Shown here piece by piece: positions 9,855-17,923 of a stretch of 64,000 nucleotides of DNA. Position 1 is the stretch's first letter; each line of letters starts with the position of its first letter. Where the stretch lies: positions 372,001 through 436,000 of the forward strand of contig NZ_JAUSBV010000008.1 in NCBI RefSeq assembly GCF_030651915.1, read 5' to 3'. This DNA comes from Parvibaculum sp. GTDB taxonomy: Bacteria; Pseudomonadota; Alphaproteobacteria; Parvibaculales; Parvibaculaceae. The notes under the pieces were generated by a model. The model did not search any database. It saw only the letters and a program-made list of their open reading frames with translations, and was not told the origin of the DNA. The position numbers and the translations under genes were made by a program.

Positions 9855-9887
9855 AAGGGCGGTGTCATTGACGGGCACCGCCCTTTT
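9855..9887 (+). terminator. Rho-independent terminator after the SIMPL gene
   Basis: A 10-bp perfect stem, AAGGGCGGTG with CACCGCCCTT, encloses an 11-nt loop and runs into TTTTT. It lies 22 bases after the stop codon. Confidence 0.85.
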
Positions 9888-9899
9888 TCTGCGCACTAA

Positions 9900-9934
9900 T
9901 GAGATTTTTATATTGCAATGAGACAAAAATCTCA
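9900..9934. promoter_or_regulatory. AT-rich inverted repeat, candidate TetR operator
   Basis: The arms TGAGATTTTT and AAAAATCTCA are perfectly complementary across a 15-bp centre that itself contains a second ATGAGA. The site lies about 50 bp before a SnoaL-like gene that is translationally coupled to a TetR regulator. Autoregulation by that TetR is the natural reading but is inferred. Confidence 0.6.
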
Positions 9935-9986
9935 CTAAATCATCGGGCATCCGCTCCGCCGCCGGAGCCCCTTGAGGAGAACCGCC

Positions 9987-10424
9987 ATGGCGATAACACC
10001 CGCCGAGATGGACAGGAAGATCGACGCGCATTTCGGTTTCGAGGCCCGCGACGATGTGGAAGGCGTGCTGGCGACACTGGCGCCGGACGTCGAGCACGAC
10101 GTTGTCGGCTGGCCGACCGGGCCGGCGCATGGCCGCGCCGCCGCCCGCCCCTTCTACGAGACGCTGTTTGCGGACCTCGCCGATGGCGAGGTGACCTGTC
10201 TGCGGCGTTATCACGGTTCGAATTTCCTGGTCGACGAGTCGCTCTGGCGCGGCACGGCACCGGGCCGTCCCTTCGGCATCGAGGGGCGCGGCCGCCCGCT
10301 CGAATTCTGCCTGCTTCATGTTATCGAATTCTCGGAAGGCGGGGATATCTCGCGTGAGAATGTCTGGGTCGATCTCGCCGCCGTGATCGCGCAATTGCCG
10401 CAGACGGAAGACGCGGCCGCATGA
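9987..10424 (+). CDS. SnoaL-like / NTF2-family protein
   Basis: This 145-residue soluble protein has the NTF2-fold pattern of SnoaL-like and ester-cyclase families: an N-terminal helix with F-x-A-R-D-D-V-E-G-V-L-A-T-L-A-P-D-V, then G-R-A-A-A-R-P-F-Y-E-T-L-F and beta strands ending F-S-E-G-G-D-I-S-R-E-N-V-W-V-D. Members include small hydrolases, isomerases and cyclases; the substrate cannot be assigned. A GAGGAG ribosome-binding site precedes the ATG. Its stop overlaps the TetR start in ATGA, so the two are made together, suggesting the regulator controls this gene through the repeat at 9900-9934. Confidence 0.75.
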   Translation: MAITPAEMDRKIDAHFGFEARDDVEGVLATLAPDVEHDVVGWPTGPAHGRAAARPFYETLFADLADGEVTCLRRYHGSNFLVDESLWRGTAPGRPFGIEGRGRPLEFCLLHVIEFSEGGDISRENVWVDLAAVIAQLPQTEDAAA

Positions 10425-11020
10425 GCGCGGCGAAAGAGAGCCGCGCCAACCAGAAGCGGCGCACCCGCAAGGATCTGCTGCAGGCGGCCGCACGGCTGAT
10501 GAAGGAAGGCCGGAAGCCGAGCCTCGAGGAAATCGCCGAAGAGGCGCTCGTCTCCCGCGCGACCGCCTATCGCTACTTCCCGAATGTCGAGGCGCTGCTG
10601 ATCGAGGCGCCGCTCGACCTCGCCCTGCCCGACGAGGCGGCGATATTCCGCGGCGCGCCGGCCGCCGACCCTGTCGCACGCATGGAACGCGTGGACACCG
10701 CCTTCCACGACATGATCCTCGAAAACGAGACGCCGCTCCGCCTGATGCTCGCCAAGACGATGGAGCGGCGCGTGGCCGAAGGCGATACCGGCCTCCCGGC
10801 CCGCCAGAACCGCCGCTCGCCGATGATCGAGGCCGCGCTCGCGCCCGCCAAGGCGGAGTTCAGCCGTGCCTCGCTCGACAGACTGAAGAAAGCCCTCGCG
10901 CTTGTGGTCGGCACGGAAGCCATGATCGTCTTCAAGGACGTGCTGCAACTCGACGAGAAAGAGGCGCGCGAGGTCAAACGCTGGGCGATCCGTGCCCTGA
11001 TCGAGGCGGCGCGGAGGTGA
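10421..11020 (+). CDS. TetR/AcrR family regulator
   Basis: This 199-residue regulator has an N-terminal helix-turn-helix at about residues 31-56, with S-L-E-E-I-A-E-E-A-L-V-S-R-A-T-A-Y-R-Y-F-P. The divergent all-helical C-terminal domain should bind a ligand. The ATG overlaps the stop codon of the SnoaL-like gene by four bases. That coupling and the inverted repeat upstream of the pair suggest a locally acting, autoregulated repressor. The ligand is unknown. Confidence 0.88.
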   Translation: MSAAKESRANQKRRTRKDLLQAAARLMKEGRKPSLEEIAEEALVSRATAYRYFPNVEALLIEAPLDLALPDEAAIFRGAPAADPVARMERVDTAFHDMILENETPLRLMLAKTMERRVAEGDTGLPARQNRRSPMIEAALAPAKAEFSRASLDRLKKALALVVGTEAMIVFKDVLQLDEKEAREVKRWAIRALIEAARR

Positions 11021-11138
11021 GGAACCGATGCCCCGGAACATGGATCTCGAATATCCGCGTCCCTGAGCCCCTCTCCCTTTTGTGACTGGACGGTGAGCCC
11101 CGCCGCCGGGCAGGCTTGCGCCATCGCTCACAGGGAAA

Positions 11139-12200
11139 ATGGAGAAGGCGCGGATGTCGGTCGAGATGGTGAAGGAATATTACGGCCAGACGCTGAAAGG
11201 CTCGGCCGATCTCAAGACCGATGCCTGTTGCGACGTGACGGCGACGCCCGCCCATATCCGTGCCGCGCTGTCCGGCATCCATGACGAGGTGCTGACGCGC
11301 TATTACGGCTGCGGGCTTGTGATCCCCGAAAAGCTCGAAGGCATGCGCGTGCTCGATCTCGGCTGCGGTGCCGGGCGCGATGTCTATGCGCTGTCGCGCC
11401 TGGTCGGCGAGACGGGCCGGGTCACCGGCGTCGACATGACGGTCGAGCAGCTTTCCGTCGCCCGCGCCCATATCGACTGGCACACGGAGCGCTACGGCTA
11501 TGCGCAGGCCAATGTCGATTTCCGCGACGGCTATATCGAAGCGCTCGGCGATCTCGGCCTCGAGCCGGCGAGCTTCGACATCATCGTCTCGAACTGCGTC
11601 ATCAACCTCTCGCCCGACAAGCGCGCCGTGCTGAAAGGCGCCTGGGAGCTGCTGAAGCCGGGCGGCGAACTCTATTTCGCCGATGTCTATGCCGACCGCC
11701 GCCTCGACCCGGCGCTGCGCGACGATCCGGTGTTGCTCGGCGAATGCCTCGGCGGCGCCCTCTACTGGAACGATTTCCTGACCCTGGCGAAGCAAACGGG
11801 CTTTGCCGATCCCCGCCTTGTCACCGACCGGCCGCTCGAGGTGACCGATGCCGCCATCCGCCGCGCGCTCGGCCCCGCCCGCTTCTTTTCCGCAACCTAC
11901 CGGCTCTTCAAGATCGACGGGCTGGAAGGCGCTTGCGAAGACTATGGACAGGCCGTGATCTATCGGGGCGGCATCCAGCATGCCGAAGAGGTTTTCACCC
12001 TCGACAGCCACCACCGCATCGAGAAAGGCCGCGTTTTCCCCGTTTGCGGCAACACATGGCACATGCTGAAAGAAAGCCGCTTTGCCCCGCATTTCGACTT
12101 TATCGGCGATTTCTCGCGGCATTTCGGCATTTTCGAGGGCTGCGGCACGCAAATGCCCTTTACCGGCGATGCCACGGCGACCGATGGCGCCTGCTGCTGA
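11139..12200 (+). CDS. ArsM-like SAM-dependent methyltransferase
   Basis: This 353-residue protein has a class I methyltransferase core with motif I V-L-D-L-G-C-G-A-G-R-D (71-81) and an acidic V-D-M (98-100). It carries the cysteines that mark arsenite methyltransferases: C30-C31 in D-A-C-C-D, C153 in S-N-C-V-I-N-L and C203 in G-E-C-L-G-G-A-L-Y-W. A C-terminal G-A-C-C tail is also present. ArsM enzymes convert As(III) to methylated, partly volatile species in the cytosol. No arsR, arsB or arsC lies nearby, so arsenic specificity rests only on the cysteines. ATG 11139 follows AGGGA; ATG 11154 is also possible. Confidence 0.8.
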   Translation: MEKARMSVEMVKEYYGQTLKGSADLKTDACCDVTATPAHIRAALSGIHDEVLTRYYGCGLVIPEKLEGMRVLDLGCGAGRDVYALSRLVGETGRVTGVDMTVEQLSVARAHIDWHTERYGYAQANVDFRDGYIEALGDLGLEPASFDIIVSNCVINLSPDKRAVLKGAWELLKPGGELYFADVYADRRLDPALRDDPVLLGECLGGALYWNDFLTLAKQTGFADPRLVTDRPLEVTDAAIRRALGPARFFSATYRLFKIDGLEGACEDYGQAVIYRGGIQHAEEVFTLDSHHRIEKGRVFPVCGNTWHMLKESRFAPHFDFIGDFSRHFGIFEGCGTQMPFTGDATATDGACC

Positions 12201-12289
12201 AAGACAGGCCTTGTTTTGTGGCGCCGGCCCCCCATATTGATGAAAGCGACAGTTATCGCGGCTTTTCGCGCGCCTTATGGGCGCAGGCG

Positions 12290-12415
12290 GAGATGCCGGT
12301 CCGGCGAGAGCCGGTGGCGCAAGCCCGGTAACTTTTCATCGCGAAGCCTTGACCACGGATGTAACGGCAGGGCCACGGGATGATTGGGAAAGGCCGGGAC
12401 ATCCCGGCCTTTTTT
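12290..12415 (+). ncRNA. Candidate structured RNA with GNRA hairpins and a terminator
   Basis: The 261-bp gap between the methyltransferase and the next gene contains CCGGC-GAGA-GCCGG (12301-12314) immediately followed by GGC-GCAA-GCC (12316-12325), two hairpins with GNRA tetraloops. GCC at 12295-12297 could instead pair with GGC at 12316-12318, giving an alternative fold. An intrinsic terminator at 12390-12415 ends the segment, 46 bp before the next ATG. It could be a small RNA or a terminating 5' leader. I could not match it to a known riboswitch class. Confidence 0.35.
12390..12415 (+). terminator. Intrinsic terminator upstream of a small basic protein gene
   Basis: AAGGCCGGGA pairs perfectly with TCCCGGCCTT across a two-base loop (CA; the closing A-T pairs probably open), and six T residues end the structure. 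It may end the ArsM-like transcript or act as an attenuator for the gene at 12462. Confidence 0.8.
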
Positions 12416-12461
12416 CATGCCCGAACGCCGGCCCCGCAGCGGACAGCAGAAGGAACGAGCC

Positions 12462-12728
12462 ATGTCGGCCAAGAATTTTCACTTCAAGGTCAAGTCCTCG
12501 GAAGAACGCGTCACCAAGGCGGACCAGACCAGCATCGTCGCCCACGGCATCAACGAAACCGCCGCGCGCCTCTCGGCGGCCAAGACCGCGCGCCTGCGCG
12601 AACTCCGCCTCGCCCGCGACGCCGAGGAAGCCGCCGCAGCGGCGATCGACGCCAAAGCCGCCGCCAGAGCCGCCAAGTCGAAGAAGAAGCCGGCGGCGAA
12701 GAAGGCGGACCAGGAATCCGCCGACTGA
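12462..12728 (+). CDS. Small basic Ala/Lys-rich hypothetical protein
   Basis: This 88-residue protein starts at an ATG preceded by AAGGAACG. An N-terminal third with F-H-F-K-V-K and D-Q-T-S-I-V-A-H-G-I-N-E-T leads into a long predicted helix rich in Ala, Arg and Lys, ending in K-K-K-P-A-A-K-K-A. The composition suggests nucleic-acid contact or a coiled coil, but I recognise no family and assign no function. It lies just after a strong terminator. Confidence 0.55.
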   Translation: MSAKNFHFKVKSSEERVTKADQTSIVAHGINETAARLSAAKTARLRELRLARDAEEAAAAAIDAKAAARAAKSKKKPAAKKADQESAD

Positions 12729-12764
12729 GCCTGCTGCATGCCGGCGGACGAGGTGTCGCCGGCC

Positions 12765-12998
12765 CTAGCGCTTCTGCATGACGCCGGCGCCGATCAACGC
12801 CAGACCAAGAACCAGTACGCCGCCGCTCAGGAGCGGCGGTATGCTGTAGGACGTGTCCTCGGTGGTCTGAAGCGCCAGATCGCCGATCCGGGCGACCTCC
12901 TCGGTCTTTTGCGTCGTGAAGACCGGGATCGCAAAGCCCAGAATGCCGGCCAGAACCAGAATCGCTCCGACCACCATCAATCCGTTCATCCGCGCCAT
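12765..12998 (-). CDS. Small two-helix membrane protein (DUF3185-like)
   Basis: This 77-residue protein has a hydrophobic segment at about residues 5-24. A soluble loop with I-G-D-L-A-L-Q-T-T-E-D-T-S follows, then a second hydrophobic segment at about 52-72 and a short basic end (Q-K-R). The pattern resembles DUF3185-type small membrane proteins, whose role is unknown. The ATG at 12998 follows AGAGGAAC; a Met six codons earlier is possible. It is convergent with the small basic gene, with 36 bp between their stops and no obvious terminator. Confidence 0.6.
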   Translation of the reverse strand: MARMNGLMVVGAILVLAGILGFAIPVFTTQKTEEVARIGDLALQTTEDTSYSIPPLLSGGVLVLGLALIGAGVMQKR

Positions 12999-13200
12999 TG
13001 GCGTGTTCCTCTGCATGGCAGGCGGCAAAGACCCGCTGCCGGCCGACCATAGCATGTCCGGGCCGGATATCTCCGGTCCGAATGCACCCGACGCGCCACA
13101 CGCCAACAGCCCCGCAAAGCCTGGCTTCCGGGGTTTCGGCACGCGAGCTTGCGACCTTCAGGCGTGAAGGATGCGCGGGGCGTGTGTCGAACGTGGCCGC

Positions 13201-13231
13201 ACATGTGAGGTACATGTGCATGTTACATGTG
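13201..13231. repeat. Three spaced ACATGTG repeats
   Basis: ACATGTG occurs at 13201-13207, 13212-13218 and 13225-13231, with centre spacings of 11 and 13 bp. It sits about 200 bp upstream of the small membrane protein gene and could be a regulator site. No cognate regulator is evident. Confidence 0.45.
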
Positions 13232-13425
13232 GGGGCGGCTTTGCTCGCACGCGCCCCGCGCGCCGCATTCCGCGCGCGCATGGCCTAGCACCATGAGCCC
13301 TCAGAACAGCGACACCCGATCCACGCATGCGGACAATCCGGATACGCCCTTCGCAGGAGCGGGTATGGATGAATATGGGGGTGGTTTGGTGGGTGGGGAT
13401 AAGTTTTTTTGATGACGGATGGCAA

Positions 13426-13453
13426 AAAGCCCGGATCGAACGATCCGGGCTTT
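13426..13453 (-). terminator. Intrinsic terminator downstream of rpoD
   Basis: A 13-bp perfect stem, AAAGCCCGGATCG with CGATCCGGGCTTT, has a two-base loop. On the minus strand it ends in TTTTT. It lies about 135 bp after the rpoD stop, beyond the REP-like element. Confidence 0.85.
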
Positions 13454-13502
13454 GACGTTTGTGGCAATCCCCCCGCTTCGTCGTTGCGAACCCCGAAGAG
13501 GT

Positions 13503-13575
13503 GAAGCAATCCAGAAAGCGGCGGGCTCAGGGCTTGCCGCTTCCGGGTTGCTTCGCTGCGCTCGCAATGACGGCG
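13503..13575. repeat. REP-like inverted repeat, copy 2
   Basis: GAAGCAATCCAGAAAGCGGC (13503-13522) is nearly complementary to GCCGCTTCCGGGTTGCTTC (13536-13554). GCTGCGCTCGCAATGACGG follows, as in the copy at 3840-3910. It lies directly after the rpoD stop codon. Confidence 0.75.
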
Positions 13576-13589
13576 AAAGGGAAGGAGCG

Positions 13590-15563
13590 TCAGTTGTCGA
13601 GGAAGCTGCGGAGCTTCCTTGAGCGCGACGGATGCTTCAGCTTGCGCAGCGCTTTCGCTTCGATCTGGCGGATGCGTTCGCGCGTCACCGAGAATTGCTG
13701 GCCGACTTCTTCCAGCGTGTGGTCGGTGTTCATGCCGATGCCGAAGCGCATGCGCAGCACGCGCTCCTCGCGCGGCGTGAGGGACGCCAGCACGCGGGTC
13801 GTCGTTTCGCGCAGGTTCGACTGGATCGCCGCGTCGATGGGCAGGATCGCGTTCTTGTCCTCGATGAAGTCGCCGAGATGCGAATCTTCCTCGTCGCCGA
13901 TCGGCGTTTCGAGCGAGATCGGCTCTTTGGCGATCTTCAGAACCTTGCGGACCTTTTCGAGCGGCATGCCGAGCTTTTCGGCCAGTTCTTCCGGCGTCGG
14001 CTCGCGACCGATTTCGTGCAGCATCTGGCGCGAGGTGCGCACCAGCTTGTTGATCGTTTCGATCATGTGGACCGGGATGCGGATGGTGCGCGCCTGATCG
14101 GCGATCGAACGCGTGATCGCCTGGCGGATCCACCATGTCGCATAGGTCGAGAACTTGTAGCCGCGGCGGTATTCGAATTTGTCGACCGCCTTCATCAGGC
14201 CGATATTGCCTTCCTGGATCAGGTCGAGGAACTGCAAGCCGCGATTGGTGTATTTCTTGGCGATGGAGATGACGAGGCGCAAATTCGCTTCGACCATTTC
14301 CTTCTTGGCGATGCGCGCCTCGCGCTCGCCCTTCTGCACGCCGGAAACGATGCGGCGATATTCCTGGATGTCGAGACCGGTTTCGGAGGCCAGTGTCTGG
14401 ATTTCCAGACGCAGATTCTTGACCTGGTCGCGTTCGTCCTTGGTGAAGCCCGCCCAGCCCTTGCCCTTGAGGCGGCTGACGCGGCGGATCCAGTTGGGAT
14501 CGAGTTCGTTGCCGAAATACTGCTTCAGGAATTCCTCGCGCGGGATGCCGTGGCTTTCGGCCAGGCGCAGCATGCGGCCTTCGAGGCCCATCAGGCGCTT
14601 GTTGATCGCATAGAGCTGTTCGACAAGGCTTTCGATGCGGTTGTTGTTGAGCGAGAGGCTTTTGACTTCGTCGATAAGGTCCGACGTCAGCTTCTGGTAT
14701 TTCTTGTCGGACGCGCCGCCGAAATCCTCGCCCTTCAGCGCCAGCTCGACTTTCTGATCCTGCAGCTTGCGGAGCTTCTTGTAGTCGGCGGCGATCTTGT
14801 CGAAGGTCTCGAGCACTTTCGGCTTCAGTTCGGCTTCCATGGCGGCAAGCGACATCGAATTGTCGTCCTCGCCGTCTTCATCGACTTCCTCTTCTTCAGG
14901 TTCGATGCGCGGCGGCGCCTCGCCGGCGAGTGCCGCCTGGCTGTGGTCGACCTTCTTGGCGTCGGGGCCGGCAAAGGTGGCGTCGAGATCGATGATGTCG
15001 CGAAGGAGAATCTTTCCCTCGTTCAACTCGTCGCGCCAGATGATGATGGCCTGAAAGGTCAGCGGGCTTTCGCAGAGACCCGCGATCATGGTTTCGCGGC
15101 CGGCCTCGATGCGTTTGGCGATGGCGATTTCGCCTTCGCGCGACAGCAGTTCGACCGAACCCATTTCACGCAGATACATGCGTACCGGATCGTCGGTGCG
15201 GTCGAGCGCGGTCGAGGTGGTGGTCGTGGTGGCGACCGCCTTGCCGGCGGGGCGGTCTTCGTCGTCGGATTCGCCGTCCGCTTCGGCCTCGCCGTCGCCT
15301 TCGGCCTGCTCCTCGACTTCGTCGTTCTCGACCACGTTGATGCCCATTTCGGAGAGCATCGACAGCGTGTCTTCGATCTGTTCGGAGGAGAATTCTTCGG
15401 ACGGCAGAACCTTGTTGAGCTCGTCATAGGTGACAAAACCGCGAGACTTGGCGGCCTTGATCATCTTCTTGACCGCCGCGTCGGACATGTCGAGAAGCGG
15501 ACCGTCCTGCGGCGCCTCTTGGGCCACTTCCGGTGCTTCTGCCTGTTCCGCTGTCTTCGCCAT
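13590..15563 (-). CDS. rpoD: RNA polymerase primary sigma factor RpoD (sigma-70)
   Basis: This 657-residue protein has the full primary-sigma layout. A region 1.1 near the N-terminus (about 20-90) is followed by a Glu/Asp-rich stretch, region 1.2 at [11 protein letters not shown], and a long non-conserved insert. Region 2 contains [10 protein letters not shown] and [10 protein letters not shown]. Region 3 starts after I-R-I-P-V-H, and region 4 has the [14 protein letters not shown] helix. It directs core polymerase to housekeeping promoters. It follows dnaG on the same strand with a 274-bp gap, the remains of the classical macromolecular synthesis operon. GGAGA precedes the ATG. Confidence 0.97.
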   Translation of the reverse strand: MAKTAEQAEAPEVAQEAPQDGPLLDMSDAAVKKMIKAAKSRGFVTYDELNKVLPSEEFSSEQIEDTLSMLSEMGINVVENDEVEEQAEGDGEAEADGESDDEDRPAGKAVATTTTTSTALDRTDDPVRMYLREMGSVELLSREGEIAIAKRIEAGRETMIAGLCESPLTFQAIIIWRDELNEGKILLRDIIDLDATFAGPDAKKVDHSQAALAGEAPPRIEPEEEEVDEDGEDDNSMSLAAMEAELKPKVLETFDKIAADYKKLRKLQDQKVELALKGEDFGGASDKKYQKLTSDLIDEVKSLSLNNNRIESLVEQLYAINKRLMGLEGRMLRLAESHGIPREEFLKQYFGNELDPNWIRRVSRLKGKGWAGFTKDERDQVKNLRLEIQTLASETGLDIQEYRRIVSGVQKGEREARIAKKEMVEANLRLVISIAKKYTNRGLQFLDLIQEGNIGLMKAVDKFEYRRGYKFSTYATWWIRQAITRSIADQARTIRIPVHMIETINKLVRTSRQMLHEIGREPTPEELAEKLGMPLEKVRKVLKIAKEPISLETPIGDEEDSHLGDFIEDKNAILPIDAAIQSNLRETTTRVLASLTPREERVLRMRFGIGMNTDHTLEEVGQQFSVTRERIRQIEAKALRKLKHPSRSRKLRSFLDN

Positions 15564-15837
15564 TCAGTCCGTCTCCGCCTTGGCGCCGCCGCGAGGCCGC
15601 GCATGTATCCGATATAGGCCGTGGGAACCCTCGGGGCGAGGACCGAACGGGAACCGAACGTGTAAAAGAAGGCACGCCGCCGGACGCCGCCCGGCCGCTA
15701 CACTTCCCTCACGCTCGCCTGATCCCTTGTGCACCCGCGTGTCCCCGTATGGCTTTGCAAACCATCACCGCGCCGGCGCACCGCCCTCGAAATTCCCGCT
15801 GGTTGACCCGATCCCCTTAAAGTCCAGTTCCGAAGTC

Positions 15838-17757
15838 TCACCCGAGCCCGTCGGCCAGTTCGGAGCGCTCAAGCTGCTCCTGAATGGCCCGGAACCGGGC
15901 GTAGTTCTCTTCCGTCATCTCCTCGGCAAGCACTCGCTCGGCGGCCTTCAATTCGGCCTCCAGCACGATCGCGCGCCGGTGCCGCGCCAATGTGTGCAGG
16001 AAGCCCGCTTCCGCCTCGTCGGGCGGCGCATCGGGCCAAGCATGACGGTCGCCGACATAGGCCGTACCGGCCTCAAGACGTCGTGCAATTTCCGCCAAAT
16101 CCCTGCTCAGCAAGTGGTCCTTGAGCGCCTCCCTTTCAAGAGGCGCATGAAGGGCGGCTATATCTATGATTTCATTGCGTAATCTGTCAAGCGCCGGGAC
16201 CCGGATCTCGACACTTGAGAATTCCTCGACGTAATTCTCAAGGAGTTCCGGGTGGTTAAGCACCGTGAGAACCAGCAGACCCTCCCGGCCCTGACCGCCC
16301 GCAAGGCCGCTGGCAATGGCCGAACGGCGCAATTCGGGCGTGATCGGGGGCACATAGCCGCTGCCCGGGCCGAAGCCCTGGCGGCCGCGCCATGGCCGGT
16401 TGCCGCCGGCATTGCCCGGGCCGAAGGGACGGCTGTTGCGCGCCGGTCCACCCTGCCCGCCGGCGCGGCGCTCGCCGCGGCCGAACATCCGCGCCACGCG
16501 ACCGCGCAAATCCTCGGCATAATGGCCGCGCACTTTCGGGTCGCCGATCATGCCGATGACGGCCTCGATCCGCATATCGAGCGCAGCGCGGCGCTCGGGC
16601 GTGTCCCAGGTGCCGGCGGCGACTTCCTTTTCCCAGAGCATTTCGGCCAGCGGGCGGGCGGCATCGAGCACCGCGCGCATCGCCGCCGAACCTTCCTCGC
16701 GCACCAGATCGTCGGGGTCCTTGCCTTCCGGCAGCAGCGCGAAGCGGAGCGAATGGCCGGGCTTCAACAGCGGCAGCACACGCTCGACCGCGCGGAAGGC
16801 GGCACGCAACCCCGCCTTGTCGCCGTCGAAACAGAGGATCGGTTCGGGCGCCATGCGCCACAGCAGCGCGATCTGATCTTCGGTCAAGGCCGTGCCGAGC
16901 GGCGCCACCGCATGATCGATGCCGCCCTGGGCGAGACCGACGACATCCATGTAACCCTCGACGGCGACGACCGTGCCGGCGTCATGCGCGGCCTTGCGCG
17001 CGCGATGCAGATTGTAGAGCACGCGGCCCTTGTGAAAGAGCGGCGTGTCGGGCGAGTTGAGATATTTGGCCTTGGCGTCAGCCGCGAGCGCCCGGCCGCC
17101 AAAGGCGATGACGCGGCCACGCGCATCCGCAATCGGAAAGATCACGCGATTGCGGAAACGGTCGTAAGGCTCGGCAATGTCGGGCCCGGAAATGATGAGA
17201 CCCGCTTCGGCCATCTGTTCGAGCGTCACCTCGCGCGATTTCAGGTAGCGCATCAGCGCCGTGCGCTCGGCCCGGTCGTCGCCCGGCGCATAGCCGACGC
17301 CGAAATCCTCCAGCGTCTTGCCCCTCATGCCGCGCCGTTCGAGATAGGCCCGCGCCTCGGCGCCCGCGCCTTCCTGCAATTTCTGGCGAAAGAATTGCGC
17401 CGCCATTTCCATCACGTCGATGAGACTGGCGGCCTCCTTCTCGCGCTGCGCCTCATGAGCGTCGCGCTGCGGCATTTCCATGCCGGCCTCGGCGGCCAGC
17501 CGCTCGACCGCTTCGAGGAAGGAAAGGTTTTCGGTCTTTTCGAGAAAGCTGATGACGTCGCCATGCTCGCCCGACGAGAAGCAATGATAGAACTGCTTGT
17601 CGTCATTGACGGTGAAGCTCGGGTTCTTTTCGTTGGTGAAAGGCGACAGCCCGACGAATTCCCTTCCCCGCCGCGTCAGCTTGACCTTGCGCCCAACGAC
17701 CTCCGAGACGCGGATGCGCCCCTTCAGTTCATCGAGGAAGGACTTCGGGAAGGACAT
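15838..17757 (-). CDS. dnaG: DNA primase DnaG with a degenerate zinc-binding domain
   Basis: This 639-residue protein has an N-terminal CHC2-type domain (about 1-100), a catalytic TOPRIM core with V-A-V-E-G-Y-M-D and F-D-G-D-K-A-G, a Gly/Arg/Pro-rich linker (about 440-490) and a C-terminal helicase-binding domain. Three of the four usual zinc ligands are replaced: S38 and T41 stand where C-x2-H is expected, and S62 replaces the last Cys, leaving only C59. I recall this loss in other alphaproteobacterial primases. DnaG makes RNA primers at the fork. The ATG at 17757 gives the family start; the open frame upstream crosses regulatory palindromes and is not coding. Confidence 0.95.
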   Translation of the reverse strand: MSFPKSFLDELKGRIRVSEVVGRKVKLTRRGREFVGLSPFTNEKNPSFTVNDDKQFYHCFSSGEHGDVISFLEKTENLSFLEAVERLAAEAGMEMPQRDAHEAQREKEAASLIDVMEMAAQFFRQKLQEGAGAEARAYLERRGMRGKTLEDFGVGYAPGDDRAERTALMRYLKSREVTLEQMAEAGLIISGPDIAEPYDRFRNRVIFPIADARGRVIAFGGRALAADAKAKYLNSPDTPLFHKGRVLYNLHRARKAAHDAGTVVAVEGYMDVVGLAQGGIDHAVAPLGTALTEDQIALLWRMAPEPILCFDGDKAGLRAAFRAVERVLPLLKPGHSLRFALLPEGKDPDDLVREEGSAAMRAVLDAARPLAEMLWEKEVAAGTWDTPERRAALDMRIEAVIGMIGDPKVRGHYAEDLRGRVARMFGRGERRAGGQGGPARNSRPFGPGNAGGNRPWRGRQGFGPGSGYVPPITPELRRSAIASGLAGGQGREGLLVLTVLNHPELLENYVEEFSSVEIRVPALDRLRNEIIDIAALHAPLEREALKDHLLSRDLAEIARRLEAGTAYVGDRHAWPDAPPDEAEAGFLHTLARHRRAIVLEAELKAAERVLAEEMTEENYARFRAIQEQLERSELADGLG

Positions 17758-17790
17758 GGGGGTCGGATGCCTGACGGTTTGGAGCGCGCT

Positions 17791-17865
17791 TGTACATGGT
17801 ACAGCTTTTCGTAAAGCTGCGGCGGGGGGCTTGCAAAGAGTTACATTTGTATATACAAATGTAAC
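17791..17865. promoter_or_regulatory. Three palindromes between dnaG and brnT, including a 28-bp perfect palindrome
   Basis: The largest, at 17838-17865, is a perfect palindrome with half-site AGTTACATTTGTAT. It lies 58 bp before brnT and 80 bp before dnaG. Two smaller ones lie nearer dnaG: TGTAC-ATG-GTACA at 17791-17803 and CAGCTTT-TCGT-AAAGCTG at 17802-17819. BrnA antitoxins are dimeric DNA-binding repressors of their own operon, so the 28-bp palindrome is the likely BrnA operator. Confidence 0.75.
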
Positions 17866-17923
17866 TTGATCGCGGTCATGCCGGACCACCGCGATTTCGA
17901 TGGATTTTCGATAGAGTCAATTC

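Larger units (their letters stand above)
12999..13589. other. 590-bp non-coding stretch between the small membrane protein and rpoD
   Basis: I see no credible gene here. It holds three ACATGTG repeats (13201, 13212, 13225), a G-rich tract at 13377-13398 followed by a T-run, the rpoD terminator (13426-13453) and a REP-like element (13503-13575). Frames through it lack ribosome-binding sites and give low-complexity proteins. Confidence 0.6.

Noticed and set aside
12241-12415. Cobalamin or other known riboswitch before the small basic protein gene
   Set aside because: GCCACGGG and TGGGAAAGGCC superficially resemble cobalamin riboswitch parts, but the B12 box and the expected core order are missing. 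I kept only a generic structured-RNA call.
13285-14136. Long minus-strand frame over the 3' end of rpoD and the gap
   Set aside because: It overlaps rpoD in another frame and gives Arg/His/Pro-rich low-complexity sequence; the real gene in this DNA is rpoD.
13632-15617. 661-codon plus-strand frame opposite rpoD, and similar long frames opposite other genes
   Set aside because: High GC makes antisense frames stay open. The opposite strand carries an unmistakable rpoD with all sigma regions.
15838-17889. Longer dnaG start at 17889
   Set aside because: The extra 44 residues are unlike any primase and cross the 28-bp palindrome and two other palindromes, which are better explained as regulatory DNA.
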